DNA from: ZC4RG35 sp041747855
GTDB lineage: Bacteria > Actinomycetota > Acidimicrobiia > Spongiisociales > ZC4RG35
Direction: 5' to 3'
DNA: 64,000 bases
Assembly: GCA_041747855.1 (NCBI GenBank)
Contig: JBGTEJ010000071.1
Span: 1 to 64,000 of the forward strand
Shown here: positions 44,429-51,854 of the stretch, piece by piece
Layout: each line of letters starts with the position of its first letter
Position numbering within the stretch: the stretch's first letter is position 1
Position numbers and translations under genes: made by a program
Notes under the pieces: generated by a model
The model's input: only the letters and a program-made list of their open reading frames with translations
Database searches by the model: none
What the model was told of the DNA's origin: nothing

Positions 44429-45355
44429 TCAAGGATACGGTCGGTGGCGATCCATGCGGACGTGCCTACGAAACCTGCCCTTGGCCCCTGAGATCATTGC
44501 GGCGATCATCTCCTTCCAGTGAGTCACGGCTATGGAATGGCCTTCGCCCGGGTAGATGACCAGGACGGCCCGCGGTAGCCCCCCCGCCAGGAAGGCAGCG
44601 TGGGATGGAGGGACGATGCCGTCGAGTTCTCCATGCCACACATGAACAGGGGTGCCGACGTCGTGAAGGGAGAACCCCCATCCAGGAGCGCTGGCACACC
44701 AGTCCGAGACCAATCCCTCCGCCCCCTGCCGGGCGCCCTCTGTCCACTTCGCCCGGAAAGCATTCGTAACGTCTTTCCGGATCAAAACGTGGCGATCGGG
44801 ATTCTCCTCTCTCGACAGCGCCTGCTCCAGGAGGGCCAGCGGGTTCTCGGCGTAGAAGGAGAAGTTGCTGCGAACCTCTTCGACGACCCCCTCGTCACCA
44901 GCCCCCAGTCGCAAGATGAGCGAGCGAGCCTTGTCAGTGAGCCGGGAGACTTCCGGGGGCATGACAGTCTCAGGGCCGGGGCTGGCAACCAGGCCTACAC
45001 GGGGGAACCGGTCAGGGGCGGACCAGCCTGCTGCCACGGCATACGGTCCTCCACCCGACCATCCGATCACCGGCGCTCGGGAGAACCCGAGGAACCCCAT
45101 GAGGTGCACCAAATCCGCAACGAAGTCGACCACGCTCCGGCCGGGGAGAGGTGTCGACCCGCCATAGCCGGGGCGGTCGACGGTGACCAGCCTGACCCCG
45201 GCGTCGATGGTGGCATCCAAGTCAGGGCACATCAGTCGTGATCCGGGGCTGCCGTGCAAGAGGATCACAGGTATACCGTGGGGGTCACCCCACTCGGCGT
45301 AGGCCAGCACCCGGCCGTCGGGCAAATCGAAGCTGGCGTGCCCCGACGCCGCCAT
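44429..45355 (-). CDS. Alpha/beta hydrolase
   Basis: A 308-residue hydrolase with a complete catalytic layout: oxyanion loop ILLHGSPGSRL, nucleophile serine in IGWSGGGPYA, acid in WHGELDGIVPP and histidine in PGEGHSIAVTH. PGYGGSTPLPG is the cap-proximal loop of small esterase, epoxide hydrolase or haloperoxidase-like members. The substrate is unknown. It lies 3 bases after the end of trpS on the same strand and may be read through with it, and its stop lies 4 bases before the giant glucan synthase start. Confidence 0.85.
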   Translation of the reverse strand: MAASGHASFDLPDGRVLAYAEWGDPHGIPVILLHGSPGSRLMCPDLDATIDAGVRLVTVDRPGYGGSTPLPGRSVVDFVADLVHLMGFLGFSRAPVIGWSGGGPYAVAAGWSAPDRFPRVGLVASPGPETVMPPEVSRLTDKARSLILRLGAGDEGVVEEVRSNFSFYAENPLALLEQALSREENPDRHVLIRKDVTNAFRAKWTEGARQGAEGLVSDWCASAPGWGFSLHDVGTPVHVWHGELDGIVPPSHAAFLAGGLPRAVLVIYPGEGHSIAVTHWKEMIAAMISGAKGRFRRHVRMDRHRPYP

Positions 45356-45358
45356 CCG

Positions 45359-46342
45359 TCAGTCGAGGCCGACGGCGTCGCGGACCAGGCCCATGGTCAC
45401 ATCCGCCGAGACACGGGCCCGTTCGGCGCCTCCCGCCATGATGGCTGCGGCCTCGGCGTCGGAGAGGCCGTTGAAAGCTTCCTGGATCGGGCGCAGACCT
45501 TCCACTACCGCCTCCGCGACTGCCAACTTGAACCTGCCATACCCTGCATTGGCGAACTCGCCAACGATGTCCTCGATCGACCTGCCGCTGAAGACCGAGA
45601 AGATCTCTACCAGGTTGGAGACACCGGGCTTCATTCCCGGATCGTATGCCACCTCCGAACCCATGTCGGTGACCGCCGACTTCAGCTTCGCCACGATCTC
45701 GTCGTGCGAATCGGTGAGATTCACTCTCGACTTGGGACTCGAGTCAGACTTCGACATCTTCGAGGATGGATCGGTCAGTGACATCACCCTCGCCCCGATC
45801 TCGGGTGTGATCCGCTCCGGGATCGGGAAGAGATCGCCGAAACGGTGGTTGAAACGCTCCGCCAGGTCCCGGGTGAGTTCGAGATGCTGGGTCTGGTCGT
45901 CTCCGACGGGCACCGCGTGAACACGATGGATCAGGATGTCAGCAGCCATCAGAACCGGGTAGGCGAACAAACCCAGGTTCTGGCCGGCCTTGTCGGACTT
46001 CTCCTTGAACTGGGTCATCCGCTCCAGCTGCCCGATACCTGTGAACGTGCCCAGAATCCAAGACAATTCGGCGTGTTGGGCGACATCGGACTGGAAGTAG
46101 ACCAGCGACCTCTCGGTCCTCACACCCATGGCCAGGAGCATCCGAGCCGACTCGAGCTTTCCCCGGAGGAGTTCGCCCGGATCACAAGGGACGGTCATGG
46201 CGTGAAGATCGACCACGCAGTAGATGGTCTCATAGCCCTCCTGCAGGGCCACGTAGTTGCGTCCCGCCCCGATGTAGTTGCCTATGTGGATGTTCCCGGT
46301 GGGCTGGATCCCCGAGAACACCTTCTTCCTCTCTGTCATCAT
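45359..46342 (-). CDS. trpS: Tryptophanyl-tRNA synthetase
   Basis: A 327-residue class I aminoacyl-tRNA synthetase that charges tRNA-Trp. FSGIQPTGNIHIGNYIGA carries the HIGH motif (residues 18-21) and KMSKS is at about 195-199 (SSKMSKSD). VVDLHAMTV and VPVGDDQTQHLELTRD are TrpRS-specific. Two consecutive ATGs occur at 46342 and 46339; GAGAGG sits at better spacing for the second. The 5' leader contains a tandem-Trp leader peptide and a strong terminator (see separate entries), so expression is probably controlled by attenuation. Confidence 0.97.
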   Translation of the reverse strand: MMTERKKVFSGIQPTGNIHIGNYIGAGRNYVALQEGYETIYCVVDLHAMTVPCDPGELLRGKLESARMLLAMGVRTERSLVYFQSDVAQHAELSWILGTFTGIGQLERMTQFKEKSDKAGQNLGLFAYPVLMAADILIHRVHAVPVGDDQTQHLELTRDLAERFNHRFGDLFPIPERITPEIGARVMSLTDPSSKMSKSDSSPKSRVNLTDSHDEIVAKLKSAVTDMGSEVAYDPGMKPGVSNLVEIFSVFSGRSIEDIVGEFANAGYGRFKLAVAEAVVEGLRPIQEAFNGLSDAEAAAIMAGGAERARVSADVTMGLVRDAVGLD

Positions 46343-46353
46343 TTCCTCTCAAC

Positions 46354-46378
46354 AAAAAAACCGCCGGGATACCGGCGG
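46354..46378 (-). terminator. Attenuator terminator in the trpS leader
   Basis: On the minus strand CCGCCGG-TATC-CCGGCGG followed by seven T residues forms a textbook intrinsic terminator: 7-base all-GC stem, 4-base loop and T7. It ends only 11 bases before the trpS ATG, so it cannot serve the upstream gene alone and must act within the trpS transcript. The 5' side (46374-46380) can instead pair with the leader's Trp-codon segment at 46416-46422 (7 pairs, one G-U). Confidence 0.88.
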
Positions 46379-46405
46379 CGCACTAAAACGAGGTAAGTGG
46401 ACCGC

Positions 46406-46477
46406 TCAGGGGATCCGCCACCAGGTTCCAGTGGAAAAGCTCACCCGATCAAGCCTATTGGGTGAGCCTTCCCACAT
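46406..46477 (-). CDS. trpS leader peptide with tandem Trp codons
   Basis: A 23-residue frame from the ATG at 46477 to TGA at 46406, with GGAG 11 bases upstream (46489-46492). It begins MWEG and ends GTWWRIP; the two adjacent TGG codons are at 46418-46423, 9 bases before the stop. An inner GTG at 46444 would give a 12-residue version with the same end. A short frame rich in the cognate amino acid, directly before a strong terminator and an aminoacyl-tRNA synthetase gene, is the standard layout of ribosome-mediated transcription attenuation, known for tryptophan genes in Actinomycetota. Translation is inferred, not observed. Confidence 0.75.
   Translation of the reverse strand: MWEGSPNRLDRVSFSTGTWWRIP
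46432..46467 (-). terminator. Hairpin downstream of the RDD gene
   Basis: On the minus strand an 8-base perfect stem, GCTCACCC/GGGTGAGC (46460-46467 with 46439-46446), with a 13-base loop, is followed by TTTT at 46435-46438. It lies 30 bases past the RDD stop and could end that transcript. It also overlaps the trpS leader peptide and its possible GTG start, so it may instead be an early pausing hairpin of the attenuator. Confidence 0.55.
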
Positions 46478-46496
46478 CAAGTCTCAGTCTCCAATG

Positions 46497-47012
46497 TCAG
46501 CGGGTCTTGACCACCCTCGTTCCCCCTGCGAAGGTGTCGTGCCAGCCGGTACCGGTGTTGTTGATGGTGACGGCGATGTAGATGGCGATGAGCAGCTGAG
46601 CCACACCACCGATCCACGGGACGATCGCCACCGCGTACCAGGCATTCCTCTTGAACGCCTGTTCCGTGGTCGGCTTGTCCCCTCCCGGCCCTTCGGTCCT
46701 CAAGGCGAGAAGCATCTTGCCGACCGTCTGGCCACGCGACGACTCCATGAACGTGAAGTAGCCGATGATGATTGCCGCGGTCACGATCCCTGCGACCAGA
46801 CTCGGACCGCTGAAGCCTCCGCCGAAGAACCCGAAGTCGGCTCCGGTGAAGATCGCACCGAGGACTACCGGGATGACGATGGCGAAGATGATGATGGCGA
46901 GCAGTACATGATCGATCAGCCGGGCGAAGAAACGGGTGACCAGATCAGCTGGTTGCCCTGCTCCGGATGCCGGTGGGGTCGGTGGGGTCGGTTCGAACTG
47001 GGGATCGGTCAC
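46497..47012 (-). CDS. RDD family membrane protein
   Basis: A 171-residue protein with a proline-rich cytoplasmic N-terminus (TDPQFEPTPPTPPASG) followed by the RDD domain. FFARLIDHVLLAIIIFAIVIP carries the R-x-x-D pattern that names the family, and SSRGQTVGKMLLALR and KRNAWYAVAIVPW follow. Three or four helices are visible. The function of RDD proteins is mostly unknown; some have been linked to ion transport. It is separated from the kinase upstream by 87 bases. Confidence 0.85.
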   Translation of the reverse strand: MTDPQFEPTPPTPPASGAGQPADLVTRFFARLIDHVLLAIIIFAIVIPVVLGAIFTGADFGFFGGGFSGPSLVAGIVTAAIIIGYFTFMESSRGQTVGKMLLALRTEGPGGDKPTTEQAFKRNAWYAVAIVPWIGGVAQLLIAIYIAVTINNTGTGWHDTFAGGTRVVKTR

Positions 47013-47099
47013 ATGCTCTCCTCTGTTGGGCGTGGGAGCGCAAGCGTACCCACTGGTTGCCTGGCATTGCCGTCAAAACCCGATGAGTCGCTGGGTCGT

Positions 47100-48869
47100 T
47101 CAGAAAATGGAGCTGGTCGCGGCGAGGCTGTCAGCGACCTCGCCGCCGGGTCCAAGTGGGATGCTGAACTCGAAAGTCGGATGGGCACCCCTCCGCACGT
47201 ACTCGAGGGTCCCACCCATCATCTCGGCAAGCTGACGCGACAGAGGCAACCCGATGCCCACAGAACCGGGTTGAGTTGGCGACTGTGCCGAACGGTAGTA
47301 GCGCTCGAAGATCAGCTCCTCTTCTTCTACCGGCACACCACCACCGTCATCGGCGACCACCACGAGTGCCCGATCATCACGACTCTCGACGAGGATGACG
47401 ATTCGATCCCCCCCATACTTGACCGCGTTGGTGAGGAGGTTCCTGATCACCTGGCGAACCCGGAGTGGATCGGCCCAGGCCACAACATCCAGTCCCTCGA
47501 CCCGGACTTCCTTGTGGAAGGGATGAGACTCCCTGACACCCTGGACTACTCGTGTGACCTGATCATGGAGGTCGACTATCTCAGGTCTGATCGAGAGGTT
47601 CCCGAAGTCGGCACGGGAGGCAACCAGGAGATCCTCGACCAGTTCAGCCAGCTCCCGACTCTGCATCGCGATGATCCCGTTCAGTTCGTCCATCTCTTCG
47701 GCGCCGAGACTTGTCCTGGACGAGATCATCTCCTCGGAAAGTCCCACGATGGCGGTCAACGGGGTTCTGATCTCATGGCTCACGGAAGCCAACAGACGGT
47801 CTTTCGATTCGTTCGAGGCCCGCAGTTGTTCGGCATCGTCCTGGCGCTTCCAGTATGCGGCAATCATGTGCGATGCCCTCCAGAGAGTCTGGATCTCAGA
47901 CTCGGTCCAGCTCCTCTCCTCCGAATACTGGATGAATCCCACGGAACCCCTCATGGCCGTGCCCACGAAGACGGGGACAGACACTTCGGTCCGGATGCCG
48001 TCCTCGAGGTACAGCGCATGCTCTTCCGGTTCAAGGCCTTCGGAAGGAACGATGGCCGCTCTGCCTGTCGACAAGGCCCGGTAGGTGCTGGGGATCTGTG
48101 AGTACAAGCCCCTCTTCCACGATCCCCCCTTGTCACGACTCGTCCCGGCGTCGGCGATGATCTCCCAAGCGGGTTCTCCCTTTTCAAGGACGGTCTTATC
48201 CACGTATGCGTAGTCGGCGTCGGCTGCCTCGAGAAGCACCCTAACGGCCTCATAGACAGCGAAGGCATCAGAATGGACAAGCAAAGCCTCCGAGCAGCTT
48301 GCGATGGCGTCCTGGAGACGGGCAGACTTTTGGTGCTCGTCGATGGCCTGTGCCAACTGGCCGAAGAGGTCAGAAACCAGCGCCGTGGCCACTCCCACCG
48401 AAGCCACGGCTACCAGCGCTCGCATCGCGATCGTCCCTTGCACCTCGTTCTCCAGCGTTCCAGCGGCAACCACCCAGATCGCGATCGACGCCGACAGCCC
48501 GCCCGCCCAGACCAGCCGATTGCCGACAGCGAGTCCACCGGCCAGAACGGCGAGCACGAGAATGAGTCCAAAAGCGGTGGTGAAGTCAAAGGCAGTCAAG
48601 TCGGAATGGAGCACCGACTCGAGGATCATGACCAAGGCCACATAAGTCATCGTGGTCAGGATCAAGAGAACTACCCGCCCGTCAGGATTCCTGGACACAA
48701 AGGCTGCCCAGACTGCAAGAACGAGATAGCCGGCCCATAACATCCATGAACCCTCAACAGATGGCGTGTAGACGATTTCGACGATCGCCAGGAAGGGCAG
48801 CATCGCGGCCAGCACAAGCGCCACGTAACGCTGGAACCTCCGCTGTCCAGCCGGGAGATGTGAACTCAC
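47100..48869 (-). CDS. Membrane sensor histidine kinase with GAF-like domain
   Basis: A 589-residue kinase. The N-terminal 180 residues hold about six hydrophobic helices. A GAF-like domain occupies about 195-345 (ADADYAYVDKTV, SVPVFVGTAMRGSVGFIQYSEERSW). The HisKA box is VSHEIRTPLTAIVGL near residue 364, and the ATPase has NLLTNAVKYGGDRI, VADDGGGVPVEEEE and GSVGIGLPLSRQLAEMMGG. The GTG start at 48869 lacks a clear ribosome site, so a later ATG is possible. No response regulator is adjacent. Confidence 0.85.
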   Translation of the reverse strand: MSSHLPAGQRRFQRYVALVLAAMLPFLAIVEIVYTPSVEGSWMLWAGYLVLAVWAAFVSRNPDGRVVLLILTTMTYVALVMILESVLHSDLTAFDFTTAFGLILVLAVLAGGLAVGNRLVWAGGLSASIAIWVVAAGTLENEVQGTIAMRALVAVASVGVATALVSDLFGQLAQAIDEHQKSARLQDAIASCSEALLVHSDAFAVYEAVRVLLEAADADYAYVDKTVLEKGEPAWEIIADAGTSRDKGGSWKRGLYSQIPSTYRALSTGRAAIVPSEGLEPEEHALYLEDGIRTEVSVPVFVGTAMRGSVGFIQYSEERSWTESEIQTLWRASHMIAAYWKRQDDAEQLRASNESKDRLLASVSHEIRTPLTAIVGLSEEMISSRTSLGAEEMDELNGIIAMQSRELAELVEDLLVASRADFGNLSIRPEIVDLHDQVTRVVQGVRESHPFHKEVRVEGLDVVAWADPLRVRQVIRNLLTNAVKYGGDRIVILVESRDDRALVVVADDGGGVPVEEEELIFERYYRSAQSPTQPGSVGIGLPLSRQLAEMMGGTLEYVRRGAHPTFEFSIPLGPGGEVADSLAATSSIF

Positions 48870-48920
48870 GGGGAGACAATCGGCATTTGTTGGTCCTAAT
48901 GAAGGTGTCGGAAGGCCTAT

Positions 48921-49448
48921 TCAGTCGAGACCTACGAGCTGACGGACCATGCGCGCCGTCGCACCCCATAGCGTGTCTCCGTCGAGGTCGTAGTACCAGA
49001 CCTCCCACCCATTCCAGGGGACCGACCACCAGCGGTCTGGATCGGCCAGATCGGTGAGGAGCGGCGTGTGCACTCTCACCACTTCCCTCGCACACGGGAT
49101 CAGCACCACCGGGGAATGCAGCCGCCCGACCACGGGAACCACCATCAACCGATACTCGACGGTGTCGATCTGAGGGAGGAAGCCGAGCACCTCGACAAGT
49201 CGGGGTTCGATCCCCACCTCTTCGTGGGCCTCCCTCAGGGCGGTCTCTACCGGACCGGCATCTCCTGGATGGGGCCTCCCGCCCGGAAAGGAGATGTGCC
49301 CTGCATGGGTGGGCATGGTGTCAGATCTCTTGGTGAGCACCACGCGAACCTCACCCTCCTGGTCCTCATAGAGAGGGGCTAGCACCGCGGCGATCGGTTT
49401 GTCACCCGGATCCCAGTAGTTCTCGACGACTTTGAGGGTGTCCCACAT
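48921..49448 (-). CDS. Nudix hydrolase, CoA pyrophosphatase type
   Basis: A 175-residue Nudix protein. The Nudix box is GGRPHPGDAGPVETALREAHEEVGI. It is preceded by LTKRSDTMPTHAGHISFPGG, the extra motif of CoA diphosphatases (NudL/PCD1-like), which cleave CoA to 3',5'-ADP and 4'-phosphopantetheine. The substrate is therefore better supported than for most Nudix proteins, but is still inferred from the motif. It is divergent from the GNAT gene. Confidence 0.87.
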   Translation of the reverse strand: MWDTLKVVENYWDPGDKPIAAVLAPLYEDQEGEVRVVLTKRSDTMPTHAGHISFPGGRPHPGDAGPVETALREAHEEVGIEPRLVEVLGFLPQIDTVEYRLMVVPVVGRLHSPVVLIPCAREVVRVHTPLLTDLADPDRWWSVPWNGWEVWYYDLDGDTLWGATARMVRQLVGLD

Positions 49449-49489
49449 GTTCTATTGGTTAAGGGTAAGTCAATGGATAGTCTTTGCGG

Positions 49490-50068
49490 ATGCCGCGGGG
49501 AACTCTCGAGACCGACCGTCTCCTGCTCCAGAAGTTCAACCGTCGCGACATGGCAACGGTCGACGACGCCATAAGGGTGTCTTTGCCCGACCTCAACCAG
49601 TGGCTTCCCTGGGCCCGCACCGACTACAACCCGGCTGACACGGCGGCATTCCTGAGAGAGTCATCGATGGCCTGGAAGGAGGACCGGGCCTGGGACTACT
49701 CGATACGGTTGCGCAACGATCCCGATCGGCACATCGGCAACATCTCGTTCTGGACGGTCTCAAAACTGGGGAAGATCTTCGAAATCGGATACTGGGTTCG
49801 CTCCGACGAGACCGGGAGGGGCTACTGCACCGAGGCAGTCGAGCGCATCCTCGGCGAAGGCTTCAACCACCTCAGCTACCACAAGGCAGTTTTGAGGATT
49901 GCGGTGGGGAACAACCCCTCGGACCGTGTCGCCGAGAAGCTGGGCTTCACCCGCGAGGGGATCCTCCGTGAGGAGCTCCTCATCCGCGGCAACTGGGTCG
50001 ATCACAGTCACTGGTCGCTCCTCGACCGTGAATACCGCGCCTCGAGACGAGCCGAGGCAGCCAGATAA
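49490..50068 (+). CDS. GNAT family N-acetyltransferase, RimJ/RimL-like
   Basis: A 192-residue acetyltransferase starting at the ATG at 49490 (MPRGTLETDRLLLQKF); a TTG two codons upstream is less likely. LETDRLLL, HIGNISFW, FEIGYWVRSDETGRGYCTEAV with the acetyl-CoA pyrophosphate loop, and NNPSDRVAEKLGFTREGILRE are the RimJ/RimL-type blocks. Such enzymes acetylate ribosomal protein N-termini or small molecules; the substrate here is unknown. The 174-base spacer after it, up to the convergent nuoN, holds no gene or clear terminator that I can see. Confidence 0.85.
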   Translation: MPRGTLETDRLLLQKFNRRDMATVDDAIRVSLPDLNQWLPWARTDYNPADTAAFLRESSMAWKEDRAWDYSIRLRNDPDRHIGNISFWTVSKLGKIFEIGYWVRSDETGRGYCTEAVERILGEGFNHLSYHKAVLRIAVGNNPSDRVAEKLGFTREGILREELLIRGNWVDHSHWSLLDREYRASRRAEAAR

Positions 50069-50242
50069 GTCGAACCCTCAGGTCGAGGACTCCCGCCTTA
50101 CCCACAACTGCGTCCGATCTCGGCTTGCTCAGACTGGAACCTTGGCGGCGTTGGGACGATTTTGTCCGTGGCCAGCAGTCCCTCGAACGGTCTCCGTCTT
50201 CAGCCACGCCCCCTCTCGGACAACCGTCCTCAGGGTGTGGGT

Positions 50243-51736
50243 TCAGCCGCCGAGTGTCGTCGCGATCACCCTCGCCGCGTCGCCGACGAAGGTTGCTATT
50301 GCGGGGTAGAAGCCAATTCCAACGGTCAGGGCTGCCGAGATCCCAAGAGCCAATCGCAACGAGCCTGAAGGTTGGCCCGCCAACTCCCCGGCGAACGACT
50401 CTGCCGGGTCGTCGAGCCATATCGTCTTCACGACCTTGGCGTAGAAGTAGAGGGCAATCACTGCGTTGACAGCCGCGATCACCGCGAGGGCGATGGTTGC
50501 CGGGTCACCCACGATCATCACGGCGCGGAACATGACGAACTTGGCGAACCAGCCGGCTAGCGGGGGAATCCCTGCGAGGCTGAAGAAGAAGACACCGATG
50601 AGGAGCCCCAGTCGAGCATCCACCTTCCCTAGACCCGACCATGCCGCGAGTTCTCCTGACTGGGTGATCCGCGCCCCGGCTATCACCGACGAGAAGGCAC
50701 CCAGATTCATCACCGCGTAGATGACCAGATAGATGACGGTCGCGGCGAAGGCCTCCTCCAACGGAGCACCCACAACCGCAGCAGCCGCGAACGGGACCAA
50801 CATGAAACCGGCCTGTGCGATCGACGAGTAGGCAAGCAGTCTGACGATGTTTGTCTGACGCAGGGCTGCCAGGTTGCCGATGGTCATCGACAGGGCAGCG
50901 AGGAGCCAAAGCGCCGGGGCCCAGATGTCGGAGAGTCCGGGTAGGGCCAGGTACATGACGAGGAGCATCCCGACGAAGCCCGCCGCCTTGGAGTTGACCG
51001 ACAGATAGGCAGTGACCGGCGTCGGAGCGCCCTCATAGGTGTCTGGGGCCCAGAAGTGGAACGGCACCGCCGAAATCTTGAACGAGAACCCGACGATCAC
51101 GAACAGCACCGCCATGACCATCAGGGGCTCCCCGGACATTCCGGCTGTGGCTTGGGCCAATGCGGCAAATGTGACTTCGCCGGTGAGACCAAACAGCAAC
51201 GACATCCCGTAGAGGAGGATCGCCGACGAGAGGACACCCAAGATGAAATACTTCATGGCGGCCTCGTTCGACTTGGCATCGCCCTTCTTCCAGCCCGAGA
51301 GCATGTAGGTGGGGCCGGTGACCAACTCCAGACCGATGAAGAGGACAATCAGGTCACGGGCGGATGCCATGACCAGGGTGCCGAAGACCGAGGCAAGTAG
51401 GAGAAAGTAGTACTCCCCCTGGTAATAGCGGTCGGACTCGATGAAGTTGTGCGACATCAGGAAGACGACATAACCGGCTATCAGGAACAGACCCTTCAAC
51501 ACCAGGGAGAACTGATCGACGACATAGGAACCGTCGAACATCGAGCGAGCCGTGCCGTCGATGGCCAGGAAGGCCAGCGGCAACAAGGCCAGAGCCGTGC
51601 CGGCGACGGCCACCGTTGCCGTCCAGTACTTGAGGTGACGGGGAAGCAGGAGATCGAGGGCGAGCACGACCAGCATCGTCCCGAAGACGATCAATTCGGG
51701 GGCTAACGCCAGATAATCGACGTGCCAGGAGGTCAC
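50243..51736 (-). CDS. nuoN: NADH-quinone oxidoreductase subunit N
   Basis: A 497-residue antiporter-like proton-pumping subunit with about 14 helices. SGWKKGDAKSNEAAMKYFILGVLSSAILLYG and SAVPFHFWAPDTYEGAPTPVTAYLSV are diagnostic, with conserved helix lysines. It starts with a GTG at 51736. It is the last gene of the nuo operon and is set apart from nuoM by a 118-base structured spacer. A second, different nuoN lies at the right edge of the window. Confidence 0.95.
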   Translation of the reverse strand: MTSWHVDYLALAPELIVFGTMLVVLALDLLLPRHLKYWTATVAVAGTALALLPLAFLAIDGTARSMFDGSYVVDQFSLVLKGLFLIAGYVVFLMSHNFIESDRYYQGEYYFLLLASVFGTLVMASARDLIVLFIGLELVTGPTYMLSGWKKGDAKSNEAAMKYFILGVLSSAILLYGMSLLFGLTGEVTFAALAQATAGMSGEPLMVMAVLFVIVGFSFKISAVPFHFWAPDTYEGAPTPVTAYLSVNSKAAGFVGMLLVMYLALPGLSDIWAPALWLLAALSMTIGNLAALRQTNIVRLLAYSSIAQAGFMLVPFAAAAVVGAPLEEAFAATVIYLVIYAVMNLGAFSSVIAGARITQSGELAAWSGLGKVDARLGLLIGVFFFSLAGIPPLAGWFAKFVMFRAVMIVGDPATIALAVIAAVNAVIALYFYAKVVKTIWLDDPAESFAGELAGQPSGSLRLALGISAALTVGIGFYPAIATFVGDAARVIATTLGG

Positions 51737-51753
51737 GTAGTGAACTCCTGCCT

Positions 51754-51822
51754 GTCCCCCCGTTCACGGGGGGACCGGTCGAGCATCAGCGAGACCGAGG
51801 GGGGCGCCGGACGTTGTCCGGC
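51754..51822 (-). repeat. Three consecutive hairpins in the nuoM-nuoN spacer
   Basis: The spacer contains a 10-base perfect stem GTCCCCCCGT/ACGGGGGGAC with a 2-base loop (51754-51775). Immediately adjacent is a 5-base stem CGGTC/GACCG (51776-51797), followed by a 7-base stem GCCGGAC/GTCCGGC with a 3-base loop (51806-51822). No T-tract follows. The first stem resembles one at 13468-13489. Possible roles are mRNA stability or processing within the operon, or a dispersed palindromic repeat inserted there. Confidence 0.6.
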
Positions 51823-51854
51823 TCGTCCCTCACATGTCCTCATGATCCGTTCAG

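Noticed and set aside
46354..46480. T-box riboswitch in the trpS leader
   Set aside because: The GGTGG segment is superficially T-box-like, but the conserved AGGGTGGNACCGCG sequence is missing. The in-frame tandem Trp codons with a stop explain the segment better.
46278..48101. A 607-codon open frame on the plus strand
   Set aside because: It is antisense to the trpS leader, RDD gene and sensor kinase, which are well supported; no recognisable domain in the plus-strand product.
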